Numbered from the stretch's first letter, positions 1 to 9,134 are shown. The stretch is DNA of 64,000 nt from Pseudomonadota bacterium (GCA_023426365.1 JAFAAW010000003.1:1-64000); one strand, 5' to 3'. The notes: generated by a model from the sequence alone, not told the origin. Made by a program: numbers and translations.

Positions 1-1
1 C

Positions 2-565
2 CTGTTCCTGACCGAACCCGAGGCGGCGTTCGCCACCGCCGTGGCCGAGGTGCTGATCCCCGCCGACGACGTGGGGCCGGGCGCGGTGGAAGCGGGGGTG
101 GTCACGTTCATCGACCGCCAGTTGGCAGGGGCGTGGGGCGATGGCGCGCGCATGTACCTGAATGGCCCGTGGGCCGAGGGCACGCCGCAGCAGGGCTATC
201 AGTTGCCGCTGACGCCGGCCGCCCTGTTCCGTGCCGCCATGCCCCAGGTGGACGCCCTGGCCCGTGCCGACGGCGGCGCCTCTTTCGCCCAATTGCCGCC
301 CCAGCGGCGTGATCGCCTGCTGTCCGCGCTGGATGGCGGCCAGGCGGCCTTGGCCGGCTTGCCGGGCAAGGTGGTGGTGGACATGCTGCGCACCCTGGTC
401 GTCGAGGGCTATTTCGCCGACCCCGCCTATGGCGGCAACCGCGACATGGCGGCGTGGCGGATGATCGGCTTCCCCGGCGCGCGCGGCGCCTATGCCGACC
501 AGATCGAGGCCGCGCGCGACAGGCCGTTTCGCGCCGATCCGGTTTCCCTGGCCGACCTGCAATAG
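2..565 (+). CDS. Gluconate 2-dehydrogenase subunit 3 family protein (5' end cut by window)
   Basis: The reading frame is open from base 2, so the start codon and any Tat or export signal lie outside the window. A GTG at 41 is only an internal valine. The visible 187 residues, beginning with a stretch rich in Leu/Glu/Ala and containing VAEVLIPADD, match the small third subunit of FAD-dependent gluconate/sorbitol/glucose dehydrogenases. That subunit helps export the FAD subunit to the periplasm. The GMC-type FAD subunit starts 11 bp after its stop, the usual operon order. A cytochrome c subunit, normally the third partner, is not seen and may lie upstream. Family assignment rests on sequence character plus the neighbour; the substrate is unknown. 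Confidence 0.75.
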   Translation: MFLTEPEAAFATAVAEVLIPADDVGPGAVEAGVVTFIDRQLAGAWGDGARMYLNGPWAEGTPQQGYQLPLTPAALFRAAMPQVDALARADGGASFAQLPPQRRDRLLSALDGGQAALAGLPGKVVVDMLRTLVVEGYFADPAYGGNRDMAAWRMIGFPGARGAYADQIEAARDRPFRADPVSLADLQ

Positions 566-576
566 CGGAGATTGCC

Positions 577-2358
577 ATGGCCACGCGCCTCAAATCGGTG
601 GATGCGGTGATCGTGGGCTTTGGCTGGACCGGGGCCATTTTCGCCAAGGAGCTGACCGATGCCGGGGTGAACGTGGTGGCGCTGGAACGCGGCGGCCCGC
701 GGGCGCTGGAACCGGACTTCGACCCCGGCCGCATCCATGACGAACTGGCCTATGCGGTGCGCCACCACCTGATGCAGGACGTCAGCCGCGAAACCGTCAC
801 CTTCCGCAATTCGCCCAAGGAGGTGGCATTGCCCATGCGGCAGTTGGGATCGTTCCTGCCGGGCGAGGGCGTGGGCGGCGCCGGCGTGCATTGGAACGGC
901 CAGACCTGGCGCTTCCTGCCCGCCGATTTCCGGCTGCGCAGCCAGGCGATCGAACGCTATGGCGCCGCCGCGGTGCCGTCGGACATGACCATCCAGGACT
1001 GGCCGGTCAGCTATGACGAGCTGGAGGGCCATTACGACCGCTTCGAGCGGGTATGCGGCACTTCGGGCAAGGCGGGCAACCTGCACGGCCGCATCGAGGC
1101 GGGCGGCAACCCGTTCGAAGGGCCGCGCACGCGCGACTATCCCACGCCGCCGCAAAAGGCGACCCTGGCCCAGATGATGTTCGCCGAGGCGGCCGAGGGC
1201 CTGGGATACCATCCCTTTCCCCAGCCGTCCTCCAACCTGTCGCAGAGCTATACCAACCCCTATGGCGTGACCATGGGGGCCTGCATGTATTGCGGCTTTT
1301 GCGAGCGTTTCGGCTGCGAGGTCAATGCCAAGGCCAGCCCGCAGGCGTCGATCATGCCGGCATTGCCGGGCGCGCCCAAATTCGAGCTGCGCACCCATGC
1401 CCAGGTGCTGCGGGTCAACCTGGATTCGTCGAAAAGCCGGGCCACCGGCGTGACCTATGCCGACCTGCAGGGACGCGAATTCGAACAGCCCGCCGACATG
1501 GTGGTGCTGGCCGCCTACGGCATGAACAACGTCCATCTGATGCTGCTGTCGGGCATCGGCCAGCCCTATGATCCCGAAAGCGGGCGCGGGGTGGTGGGAC
1601 GCAACTATGCCTATCAGATCATGTCGGGCGTCGGGCTGTTCTTTCCCGACCGCGCCTTCCATCCGTTCATGGGGTCGGGCGCCCTGGGCACGGTGATCGA
1701 CGACTTCAACGGCGACAATTTCGACCATTCTGGCCTGGGTTTCATCAGCGGCGGCTACATCATTACCGCCCAGACCGGTGGCCGGCCCATCCAGTATCAG
1801 CCGGTGCCCGACGGCACGCCGCGCTGGGGGACAGAATGGAAGCGCGCCGTGCGGCAATGGTACGGCCGCCACATGGGCATCGGCACCCATGGCGCGGTGA
1901 TGAGCCACCGCGCCAATTACCTGGACCTCGACCCCACCTACAAGGATGCGTGGGGGCGGCCGCTGCTGCGGCTGACCTTCGACTACCACGACAACGACCT
2001 GCGCATGTCCGAGTATCTGACCGGGGTGGCCGAACGCATCGGCCGCGCCCTGAATCCGGCCCATATCACCGTCAGCGGCGCCAAGCATCCCTATTCCGTC
2101 GTCCCCTACCAGACCACCCACAACACCGGGGGTGCCGTTATGGGTGATGACCCGCGCACCAGCGCGGTTAACCGCTTCCTGCAATCGTGGGACGTCTCCA
2201 ACGTCTTCGTTCTGGGCGCCTCGGCCTTTCCACAGAATGCCGGCTACAACCCCACCGGCACGGTGGGCGCGCTGACCTACTGGTCGGTCGAGGCGATCAA
2301 GCGCGCCTATCTGAAAAGCCCCGGCCCCATGGTCGAGGCGCAGGCCCAGCGGCCCTGA
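577..2358 (+). CDS. GMC family FAD-dependent oxidoreductase (sugar/polyol dehydrogenase large subunit)
   Basis: The 594-residue protein carries an N-terminal FAD-binding dinucleotide fold (GFGWTG at 14-19, acidic ribose-binding Glu37). The C-terminal GMC domain has the expected catalytic pair, His516 in HNTGG and Asn559 in GYNPTGT. A Cys-rich hinge has cysteines at 236, 239, 242 and 247; comparable hinge cysteines in bacterial FAD-glucose dehydrogenases hold an iron-sulfur cluster, so this one may too (inference). The ATG at 577 was chosen because GGAG sits 6 nt before it and the FAD motif then falls at the N terminus; a longer open frame back to 454 overlaps the upstream gene. It likely oxidises a sugar, sugar acid or polyol in the periplasm and passes electrons to a cytochrome c or quinone. 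The substrate cannot be read from the sequence. Confidence 0.85.
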   Translation: MATRLKSVDAVIVGFGWTGAIFAKELTDAGVNVVALERGGPRALEPDFDPGRIHDELAYAVRHHLMQDVSRETVTFRNSPKEVALPMRQLGSFLPGEGVGGAGVHWNGQTWRFLPADFRLRSQAIERYGAAAVPSDMTIQDWPVSYDELEGHYDRFERVCGTSGKAGNLHGRIEAGGNPFEGPRTRDYPTPPQKATLAQMMFAEAAEGLGYHPFPQPSSNLSQSYTNPYGVTMGACMYCGFCERFGCEVNAKASPQASIMPALPGAPKFELRTHAQVLRVNLDSSKSRATGVTYADLQGREFEQPADMVVLAAYGMNNVHLMLLSGIGQPYDPESGRGVVGRNYAYQIMSGVGLFFPDRAFHPFMGSGALGTVIDDFNGDNFDHSGLGFISGGYIITAQTGGRPIQYQPVPDGTPRWGTEWKRAVRQWYGRHMGIGTHGAVMSHRANYLDLDPTYKDAWGRPLLRLTFDYHDNDLRMSEYLTGVAERIGRALNPAHITVSGAKHPYSVVPYQTTHNTGGAVMGDDPRTSAVNRFLQSWDVSNVFVLGASAFPQNAGYNPTGTVGALTYWSVEAIKRAYLKSPGPMVEAQAQRP

Positions 2359-2361
2359 GCC

Positions 2362-4518
2362 TCATACCTCCATCCTGATCTCGACGTCGCCGTGGCGGCG
2401 CATGACGTTCACGCCCACCGAATGGGGGTGGCGGTTCAGGATGATGTCCACCGAGGCGGTGCCCACCACCAGATTGCCGATCTCGACCCGGTCCAGGAAA
2501 TCGGGCAGGGCCGGGTGGTGGAACAGAATTTCCGGCACGGTGGCGTTCAGTTGCAGGCCGACTGCGGCCTCCAGCAGCATGAAGGCGGTGCCGGCGGCCC
2601 AGGCCTGCGGGATGCAGGCCACGGGATAAAGGGTGGGGCCTTGGCCCGCCTGACGGGGGAACCCGCAGAACAGCTCGGGCAGGCGGTTCAGGTCCACCGC
2701 CATGGCGGCGTCGAACATGCCGGCCAGGATCTTCTGGGCGCGGTCGGCCATGCCGTAGCGCGCAAGCCCGGCGGCGGCCAGCGCGTTGTCGTGTGGCCAG
2801 ACGCTGCCGTTGTGATAGCTCATGGGGTTGTAGCGCCGTTCGTTCTCGGCCAGCGTGCGCACCCCCCAGCCCGAAAAGAGGTCCGGCCCCATCAGGGAAT
2901 CGGCCACCAGCCGGGCGCGTTCCGGCGCCACCACGCCGCAATAAAGCAGGTGGCCGGGGTTCGAGCTTTGCACCCGGCACGGCCGCTTGGCGCCGTCCAG
3001 CGCCATGGCATAGGTGCCCAGTTCCTCGATCCAGAACGCCTGTTCGAAACGTTGGCGCAGGGCTTCGGCCTGGCGGCGCAGGGCGTGGGCCCGTTCCGAC
3101 AGGCCCAGCACCTCGGCCATGGCGGCGGCGCCGTGGCGGGCGGCATAGACGTAGCCCTGCACCTCGCACAGCGCGATGGGGCCTTCGGCCAGGCTGCCGT
3201 CGGCGTGCATGACCGAATCTTCCGAATCCTTCCAGCCCTGGTTGGTCAGGCCCTGGGGGCGCTTGCGGGCGTATTCGACGAAGCCGTCGCCGTCCTCGTC
3301 GCCATGGGTGTCGATCCAGGCCAGGGCGCGTTCCACATGGGGCCACAGCCATTCCAGGCAGGCGCGGTCGCCGGTGCGGCGCCAATAGGCGGCGGCCAGC
3401 ATGACGAACAGCGGCGTGGAATCGGCGCTGCCGTAATAGCAGCCATAGGGGACCTCGCCCAGGTTGGCCATCTCGCCTTCGCGCCATTCATGCAGGATCT
3501 TACCCGGCTCGGCATCCTGCACCGGGTTCAGGTGATCGGCCTGGTTGGCGGCCAGGGTGGACAGCACGCCCTTGGCCATGTTGGGGTCCAACCACAGGCA
3601 TTCCAGCGCGGTGATGATGCCGTCGCGCCCGAACACGGTGGAAAACCACGGTACCCCGGCGTAAGGGTAGGGGCCGTCGGGGGTTTCGGTCTCCAGCATG
3701 CGCAGATCGGCGGTGGAGCGGTCCAGCCAGTGGTTGAACTGTTCGTTCGAGGTGGTGATGGTGGTGCGCCGGCCGCCCAGCTTGGCCAGCAGATGTTCGC
3801 GGATGTCCAGGAAGTGGCTGGCCGAGGGGTGCTTGGTCGGCTCGTCGGTGAAGGTGGCGGTGTGGTACAGCTCGAACGCCTCGTGCGGGCGGATGCGCGG
3901 GGTGAAGCGGGCATGGCCGGCCGACAGCTCGGCCGGGGTTTCGGAAAAATCCAGCCGCGTGCGCCGCACGATGCCGTCCAGCCCCTCGTAGCACAAGGCC
4001 ACCGAGGGCGCGTCCTCCTCCGTCCATTGGCGGCCGCGCCGCTTGCGCCGCACGCCGCGCACCTCGAACACATCGGCGAAATCGGCCTCGAACAGCAGGG
4101 CCAGATCGGTGTCCAGCTCCTGGTCGCCGTAATTGAACACCTTGGTGCGGCAATACATGGCGCCGTGCGACAGGAACATGGAGCGAAAGACGTGGATGAC
4201 CCCGCGCGGGATCACCTGTTCGCCGCCCACCGGAATGTCCGGATTGGTCAGGTCCACGGCGACGAAGGCGTTGTGTTCGTGCACGGTGGACGACAACAGC
4301 AGCGGGCGCTGGTGGCCCAGATGGAATTCGTGATGCGACAGCATGCGAGTGCCGCGATGATAGACGCCCTGTTCCCCCGATCCCACGCTGCCGGTATCGC
4401 CATAGCGGTCGAACACGGCAAAGGTGTCGCCATCCTTCAGCGTCAGCGTGCGCATGGCCACGCGCGGGGACGTGGCCAGGACATAGGCGTGGCCCTTGAC
4501 CTTGATGATGTCGCTCAT
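2362..4518 (-). CDS. Amylo-alpha-1,6-glucosidase / glycogen debranching N-terminal domain protein
   Basis: This 718-residue protein has an N-terminal beta-rich domain (about residues 10-230, of the type found in bacterial glycogen-debranching-like proteins) and a C-terminal alpha/alpha-toroid glycoside hydrolase domain. Typical toroid sequences include PWFSTVFGRDGIITALE, NQGWKDSEDS and YNPMSYHNGSVWPHDNA; the acidic residues there are candidate catalytic residues. The ATG at 4518 replaces a much longer out-of-context open frame reaching 5283. It ends 3 nt from the convergent GMC gene and lies 14 nt downstream of the GT4 gene, so the two minus genes are almost surely one transcript. A role in trimming or remodelling alpha-glucans or glucosyl compatible solutes is inferred. 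No signal peptide is evident, so it is probably cytoplasmic. Confidence 0.85.
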   Translation of the reverse strand: MSDIIKVKGHAYVLATSPRVAMRTLTLKDGDTFAVFDRYGDTGSVGSGEQGVYHRGTRMLSHHEFHLGHQRPLLLSSTVHEHNAFVAVDLTNPDIPVGGEQVIPRGVIHVFRSMFLSHGAMYCRTKVFNYGDQELDTDLALLFEADFADVFEVRGVRRKRRGRQWTEEDAPSVALCYEGLDGIVRRTRLDFSETPAELSAGHARFTPRIRPHEAFELYHTATFTDEPTKHPSASHFLDIREHLLAKLGGRRTTITTSNEQFNHWLDRSTADLRMLETETPDGPYPYAGVPWFSTVFGRDGIITALECLWLDPNMAKGVLSTLAANQADHLNPVQDAEPGKILHEWREGEMANLGEVPYGCYYGSADSTPLFVMLAAAYWRRTGDRACLEWLWPHVERALAWIDTHGDEDGDGFVEYARKRPQGLTNQGWKDSEDSVMHADGSLAEGPIALCEVQGYVYAARHGAAAMAEVLGLSERAHALRRQAEALRQRFEQAFWIEELGTYAMALDGAKRPCRVQSSNPGHLLYCGVVAPERARLVADSLMGPDLFSGWGVRTLAENERRYNPMSYHNGSVWPHDNALAAAGLARYGMADRAQKILAGMFDAAMAVDLNRLPELFCGFPRQAGQGPTLYPVACIPQAWAAGTAFMLLEAAVGLQLNATVPEILFHHPALPDFLDRVEIGNLVVGTASVDIILNRHPHSVGVNVMRRHGDVEIRMEV

Positions 4519-4532
4519 GGGGGCGCCCCTTC

Positions 4533-5585
4533 CTAATCGCAGACCTTCAGCGCCGGGCGTCCGAATGCGCCCAGCCGGCGATAGACGGACACGTAATCGG
4601 CGGCCATGCGCCGGGCGGTGAAACGGCGCTCGAACGCCGCCCGGCAGCCGGCCCGGTCCAGGCGGGCGCAGGCCGCCACCGCCGCCACCGCCGCCTCGAT
4701 GGAGGAAACGATGAAACCGCTCACACCGTTCTCGATCACTTCCGGCACCGACCCGCATGGCCAGGCGATGGTGGGGGTTCCGCACGCCATGGCCTCGATC
4801 ATCACCACGCCGAACGGCTCGGGCCAGTCGATGGGGAACAGGTGGGCGATGGCGCCGCCCAGGAACGCGGCCTTGTCCGCCTCGCCGATTTCGCCCACCC
4901 ATTCCACCAGCGGGTCGCCCAGCAGCGGGCGCACCACCTGATCGAAATAGGCGTGCTCCTCGGGGTCGGCCTTGGCCGCCACCTTGAGCGGCAGACCGGC
5001 ACCGCGCGCGATGGCCACCGCCCGGTCGAAGCGCTTTTCGTGCGAGAAGCGGCCGAGAAAGGCCAGATAGCCGCCCGGGCGGGCGGTCGGCGCCAGCAGG
5101 TCGGCGGGCAGCCCGTGATACACGGTGGCGATCCAGCGCGCCCACGGGATGGGACGGCGCTGGGCGTTGGAGATGGACACCAGCGCCACGTCGTCGAACT
5201 CGCGGTACAGCGGTTGCAGGTCGCGGATGTTCTGGCGGCCGTGCAGGGTGGTCAGCACCGGCACCGGCGCGCGCCGCGCCCACGGGTAATGCAGCAGATC
5301 GCCATGGCAGTGGATGACGTCGAAGCGTTCCGCCGCCGCCATCACCCGGTCGAGCTGCATCAGGTGATGGGCCAGCCGGCTTTCGCAGCCGGGATCAAGG
5401 CGCAGCGCCTGCGGGCAGCACGCCTCCAGCCGGGCCGAGGTGACCGAGTCGCCGCTGGCGAACAGGGTGACGTCGTGGCCCATGGCCACCAGTTCCTCGG
5501 TCAGGTACGACACCACCCGCTCGGTGCCGCCGTAAAAAAGGGGAGGGACCGCCTCGTTCAGTGGCGCCACCTGAGCAATCCGCAT
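4533..5585 (-). CDS. Glycosyltransferase family 4 protein
   Basis: The 350-residue protein has a GT-B fold. The N-terminal acceptor domain starts MRIAQVAPL with the glycine-rich FYGGTERVV loop at about 18-26. The C-terminal nucleotide-sugar domain has the retaining-GT4 E-x7-E motif (Glu256 and Glu264 in PEPFGVVMIEAM). The start at 5585 has AGGG about 8 nt upstream; an in-frame ATG at 5591 is equally possible and adds only two residues. It is followed after 14 nt by the amylo-alpha-1,6-glucosidase-like gene. This pairing suggests synthesis plus trimming of a small glucan or glucosylated solute, but donor and acceptor are unknown. Confidence 0.85.
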   Translation of the reverse strand: MRIAQVAPLNEAVPPLFYGGTERVVSYLTEELVAMGHDVTLFASGDSVTSARLEACCPQALRLDPGCESRLAHHLMQLDRVMAAAERFDVIHCHGDLLHYPWARRAPVPVLTTLHGRQNIRDLQPLYREFDDVALVSISNAQRRPIPWARWIATVYHGLPADLLAPTARPGGYLAFLGRFSHEKRFDRAVAIARGAGLPLKVAAKADPEEHAYFDQVVRPLLGDPLVEWVGEIGEADKAAFLGGAIAHLFPIDWPEPFGVVMIEAMACGTPTIAWPCGSVPEVIENGVSGFIVSSIEAAVAAVAACARLDRAGCRAAFERRFTARRMAADYVSVYRRLGAFGRPALKVCD

Positions 5586-5719
5586 GGGCATCACCCTTTC
5601 CGCACTGTGCGACGAATGGTCAGGTGGTGGCGCAAGCGGAGGGGGGCAATTGGCCTTCGTGGGCAGGCAACCGGCAGGCGATCCGCGGTGTTCAAGGCAC
5701 TGGCACGACCACGCGCGGC

Positions 5720-5748
5720 TTGACCCGCAGGGCTGATGTTTGCATAAT
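5720..5748 (+). promoter_or_regulatory. Putative sigma70-type promoter of the rpoH-family gene
   Basis: TTGACC (5720-5725) and CATAAT (5743-5748) are separated by 17 nt, about 100 nt upstream of the rpoH-family start. The expected leader is roughly 90 nt. The assignment rests on consensus matching only. Confidence 0.5.
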
Positions 5749-5846
5749 GTTCGACATGGGAACGGTGCCCGCGACGGGGCCGTTCGTCCTGTCTGGCCCG
5801 ACCATTGCGGTGGGCCATGTCAATTCGCTCGTGGGAGGATTTGACG

Positions 5847-6734
5847 ATGCGACTGTCCGCGGCCCTGCCCGTCATCGGCGAAGATGGCGGCCTCGCCAAA
5901 TATCTCAGCGATATCCGCGCCTTCCCGGTCCTCGAGGCCGAGGAGGAATTCATGCTGGCCAAGCGCTGGGTGGATTATCAGGATACCGGCGCCGCCCACA
6001 AGCTGGTCACCAGCCACCTGCGTCTGGTGGCCAAGATCGCCATGGGCTACCGCCACTACGGCCTTCCCATGGCCGACCTCATCTCGGAAGGCAATGTCGG
6101 CCTGATGCGGGCCGTCAAGAAATTCGACCCGGACAAGGGCTTCCGGCTTTCCACCTATGCCATGTGGTGGATCAAGGCGTCGCTCAACGAATTCGTGCTG
6201 AATTCGTGGTCCCTGGTCAAGATCGGCACCCTGGCCGCCCAGAAGAAGCTGTTCTTCAACCTGCGCCGCATCAAGGCGCGGCTGAACCTGATGGAAGCCG
6301 GCGACCTGGCGCCCGAGGCGGTGACGACCATCGCCCGCGAGCTTGAGGTGGAGGAGGCCGACGTGGTCTCCATGAACCGCCGCATGGCCGGGCGCGATTC
6401 GTCGCTCAACATTCCGCTGGGCGAAGGTGGCACCGAGGCCATGTCCCTGCTGCCGGACGAGCGCGAAAACCAGGAAGACGCCTATGCCCACCGCGAGGAG
6501 CTGAGCCAGGGCCGCACCCTGATCGCCCGCGCGCTGGACACCCTGAACGAACGCGAACGCGAGATCTTCGTCGAACGCCGGCTCAAGGACGATCCGGTCA
6601 CGCTGGAGGAACTGGGCAGCCGCTACGGCGTCAGCCGCGAGCGCATTCGCCAGATCGAGGTCAAGGCGTTCGACAAGGTGCGCGCCATCGTCCAGGCCGG
6701 CTTCGCCGCCCCCAAGGCGCTTCCCGTGGCCTGA
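5847..6734 (+). CDS. rpoH: RNA polymerase sigma factor, RpoH (sigma-32) family
   Basis: The 295-residue protein contains sigma70 regions 1.2-2.4 (about 15-125) and regions 4.1-4.2 at the C terminus (LEELGSRYGVSRERIRQIE). It also carries the RpoH box QKKLFFNLR at 132-140, the diagnostic segment of heat-shock sigma factors. It directs transcription of heat-shock and envelope or oxidative-stress genes. Region 2.4 reads KASLNEFVLNS where typical RpoH proteins have a RASIQEY-like sequence, so this may be a second, divergent RpoH paralogue, common in alphaproteobacteria. The ATG at 5847 was chosen because GGGAGG lies 8 nt upstream; an open frame from 5805 has no such support. It is divergent from the GT4 gene. 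Confidence 0.93.
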   Translation: MRLSAALPVIGEDGGLAKYLSDIRAFPVLEAEEEFMLAKRWVDYQDTGAAHKLVTSHLRLVAKIAMGYRHYGLPMADLISEGNVGLMRAVKKFDPDKGFRLSTYAMWWIKASLNEFVLNSWSLVKIGTLAAQKKLFFNLRRIKARLNLMEAGDLAPEAVTTIARELEVEEADVVSMNRRMAGRDSSLNIPLGEGGTEAMSLLPDERENQEDAYAHREELSQGRTLIARALDTLNEREREIFVERRLKDDPVTLEELGSRYGVSRERIRQIEVKAFDKVRAIVQAGFAAPKALPVA

Positions 6735-6824
6735 ACGCGCGCATTCGACCGTGACGCCCAAAAGGCGCCGCATGGTCGAGCCGCGATCGTTGCCCTTCGC
6801 CGGGTGGGGCATTCACCCGCAAGC

Positions 6825-6852
6825 CTTGGCCGCCCGGCAGGTGGCGGCCAAG
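6825..6852. terminator. Bidirectional hairpin terminator between rpoH and a convergent gene
   Basis: A perfect 10-bp stem (CTTGGCCGCC, 6825-6834, paired with 6843-6852) has an 8-nt loop. It lies in the gap between two convergent genes. There is no strong T-run on either side, so termination is inferred from position and stem strength. Confidence 0.5.
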
Positions 6853-6871
6853 CGGGGCAGCCCGTACCTGA

Positions 6872-7495
6872 TCAGCGTTGCGCCATGTCGGCGATGGCCG
6901 ACGACACCAACTGCCCCTCGACCATGACCATGGTGTTGGAACGGGACTGGATTTCCAGGCAATTGGAAAGATAGGTGGCCTCGACCCGGGATCGTTCGTC
7001 CTCGTCGCGGGCGTCCTTTCTCGCCTGGGAAAAGTGGCGCATGGCGTCGTTCAGGGCGACGATGGCATTCAGCGCCGGGATGTCCTTGAACTCCTTTTCC
7101 AGCTTCGGCCGTTCCTGGAACAGCTTGTCGATCCGCTCCTTGTACGGACCCTCGGCCGTCACCCGGCCGGCGCCGTCCACATGCAGCGCGATCGGTTGGT
7201 CGGTGGGGATGTTGGCGGCCTTGAAGGCCTCCGCCAGGGTCTTCGAGAACGCCTTGGCCCGCTCCGCCACCATGTCGGCCAAGGTGGCCGGGGTCAGGCT
7301 GGGGGCCTCGCTGTCCTGGGCCTTGGTGAAAATCCCCGGTGAAAGCGTGCGTGAACCGCCGCTGAGCGGCGCGGCGACGCCGCTGCCCTTCGGATTGGCG
7401 TTGACGCAGGGTTGGGTGCTGGCCTGGGAAGCGTCGGCCTGGGACGTGCGCAGGGTGGCTCCGGCGCCCGTCATGTCGGTTTTACCGATCTGCAT
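6872..7495 (-). CDS. Hypothetical protein, helical, low-complexity N terminus
   Basis: The protein has 207 residues and I do not recognise a family. Residues 1-60 are rich in Ser/Thr/Ala/Gln and probably disordered. Residues about 70-200 look alpha-helical with many Lys/Glu/Arg, including EAFKAANIPTDQPIALHVDG, which resembles a compact alpha/beta unit. There is no signal peptide or membrane segment. The start at 7495 (MQIGKTD) is preferred over 7507 because GGAGAG sits 4 nt before it. It is convergent with rpoH and separated from the next upstream minus gene by about 160 nt. Codon use looks like the surrounding core genome, which supports real coding. Confidence 0.65.
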   Translation of the reverse strand: MQIGKTDMTGAGATLRTSQADASQASTQPCVNANPKGSGVAAPLSGGSRTLSPGIFTKAQDSEAPSLTPATLADMVAERAKAFSKTLAEAFKAANIPTDQPIALHVDGAGRVTAEGPYKERIDKLFQERPKLEKEFKDIPALNAIVALNDAMRHFSQARKDARDEDERSRVEATYLSNCLEIQSRSNTMVMVEGQLVSSAIADMAQR

Positions 7496-7654
7496 GCTGC
7501 TCTCCATTCTGGAAGAATGGGAGCAGGCTACGCCTATCGCGCCCGGTTCTCGATCATCGGATGTGGGGCGGCTGCGCGCGCCCTGGGCTGATGCGCCCGG
7601 CGACGGCCGGAACCTGACCGAGACAGGGGATGGAAGGGGCGGCGGGCGGAAAGA

Positions 7655-7840
7655 TCAGCCGACCAGCAGGAAATACAGCGCGCCCAAGGCGACCGCGCCG
7701 AGAATTGCCGTCAGGGCAAGCCGCAAAAGACGCCGCCGGCCGGGTGGGGCATTGTCGTTGGCGGGGGGCGGAAGCCGTCGGGGCGGCGCAGGAATGCGCC
7801 GCCCCTCCGGTTGGGACCTGTTCGGCGTCCGCTTAGCCAC
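7655..7840 (-). CDS. Small single-pass membrane protein overlapping the gltA stop
   Basis: A 61-residue frame begins with a GTG at 7840 inside the last codons of gltA (8-nt overlap, same strand). It encodes a basic, Pro-rich N terminus with the PPANDN stretch common in small alphaproteobacterial proteins. It ends in one hydrophobic helix (about residues 40-60, [20 protein letters not shown]). A tail-anchored inner-membrane protein of unknown function is likely. The overlap suggests translational coupling to gltA. An in-frame ATG farther upstream at 7882 lies deep within gltA and is less likely. No Shine-Dalgarno beyond GGAC is seen. Confidence 0.5.
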   Translation of the reverse strand: MAKRTPNRSQPEGRRIPAPPRRLPPPANDNAPPGRRRLLRLALTAILGAVALGALYFLLVG

Positions 7841-9134
7841 GCTTGTCCAGCGGGACGAAGGGACGGTGGGGCTGACCCACATAGAGCTGACGCGGACGGC
7901 CGATCTTCTGATCCGGGTCGGTCAGCATCTCGTTCCACTGGGCGATCCAGCCGACGGTGCGGGCCAGGGCGAACAGCGAGGTGAACATCTGGGTCGGGAT
8001 GCCCATGGCGCGGAAGATGATGCCCGAATAGAAGTCCACGTTCGGGAACAGCTTGCGCTGGACGAAGTATTCGTCCTCGAGCGCGATGCGCTCCAGTTCC
8101 ATGGCCAGCTTGAGCAGCGGCTCGTCCTGCACGCCCAGCTCTTCCAGGACCTCGTGACAGGTCTTCTGCATGATCTTGGCGCGCGGGTCGTAGTTCTTGT
8201 ACACGCGGTGGCCGAAGCCCATCAGGCGGAACGGATCGTCCTTGTCCTTGGCCTTCTTGATGAACTCGGGGATGCGGTCAACCGAGCCGATCTCGTGCAG
8301 CATGTTCAGCACGGCCTCGTTGGCGCCGCCATGGGCGGGACCCCACAGCGAGGCGATGCCGGCGGCGATGCAGGCGAACGGGTTGGCACCCGACGAGCCG
8401 GCCAGACGGACGGTCGAGGTGGACGCGTTCTGCTCGTGGTCGGCGTGCAGGATGAGGATGCGGTCCATGGCGCGGGCCAGAACCGGGCTGACCTTGTACT
8501 GCTCGCACGGGGTGGCGAACATCAGGTGCAGGAAGTTTTCCGCATAGGTCAGGTTGTTCTGCGGGTACATGAAGGGCTGGCCCTGCATGTACTTGTACGC
8601 CCAGCCGGTCACGGTCGGCATCTTGGCGATCAGACGGTAGCTGGCGATCATGCGCTGGTGCGGATCGTCGATGTCGATCGAGTCGTGGTAGAAGGCGGCC
8701 ATGGCGCCGACCACGCCGCACATCACGGCCATGGGGTGCGAGTCGCGACGGAAGCCACGGAAGAAGAACGACATCTGCTCGTTCAGCATCGAGTGGCGGA
8801 TAATGTCCTTCTCGAACTTGGCCTTTTCCTCGGGGTTCGGCAGTTCGCCCTTCAGGATCAGGTAGGCGACTTCCAGGAACTCGCAGTTCTCGGCCAGGTC
8901 GGCGATGGCATAGCCGCGGTGCAGCAGAACGCCCTCGTCGCCGTCGATGTAGGTGATCGCCGACTTGCACGAACCGGTCGAGGTGAAGCCGGGGTCATAG
9001 GTGAAGATGTCGTGCTCGGCGTAAAGCTTGCGGATATCCGCCACCTTGGGGCCAACGGTTCCGGAAAGCAGCGGCATCTCGGTTTGCTTGCCGGTGCTGT
9101 TGTTGATAAGGGTGACAGTTTCTTTCGTTGTCAT
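7833..9134 (-). CDS. gltA: Citrate synthase
   Basis: The 433-residue enzyme is the hexameric type II (GltA) citrate synthase of Gram-negative bacteria. It condenses oxaloacetate with acetyl-CoA at the entry of the TCA cycle, in the cytoplasm. Family motifs visible are [15 protein letters not shown] (catalytic His), [14 protein letters not shown] (second catalytic His) and NVDFYSGI (catalytic Asp), in the expected order, and the length is normal (E. coli 427). The start at 9134 (MTTKETV) follows GGGGAAAG; the longer frame to 9179 lacks support. It lies 75 nt downstream of gltX in the same direction, a pairing seen in related Rhodospirillales, so they may be co-transcribed. Confidence 0.96.
   Translation of the reverse strand: MTTKETVTLINNSTGKQTEMPLLSGTVGPKVADIRKLYAEHDIFTYDPGFTSTGSCKSAITYIDGDEGVLLHRGYAIADLAENCEFLEVAYLILKGELPNPEEKAKFEKDIIRHSMLNEQMSFFFRGFRRDSHPMAVMCGVVGAMAAFYHDSIDIDDPHQRMIASYRLIAKMPTVTGWAYKYMQGQPFMYPQNNLTYAENFLHLMFATPCEQYKVSPVLARAMDRILILHADHEQNASTSTVRLAGSSGANPFACIAAGIASLWGPAHGGANEAVLNMLHEIGSVDRIPEFIKKAKDKDDPFRLMGFGHRVYKNYDPRAKIMQKTCHEVLEELGVQDEPLLKLAMELERIALEDEYFVQRKLFPNVDFYSGIIFRAMGIPTQMFTSLFALARTVGWIAQWNEMLTDPDQKIGRPRQLYVGQPHRPFVPLDKRG

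Noticed and set aside
454..576. GMC oxidoreductase start at 454
   Set aside because: It would overlap the upstream subunit gene by more than 100 nt, lacks an SD, and precedes the FAD motif with non-family sequence.
4519..5283. Amylo-glucosidase frame extended to 5283
   Set aside because: This part lies on the GT4 gene in another frame; ATG 4518 begins the family sequence.
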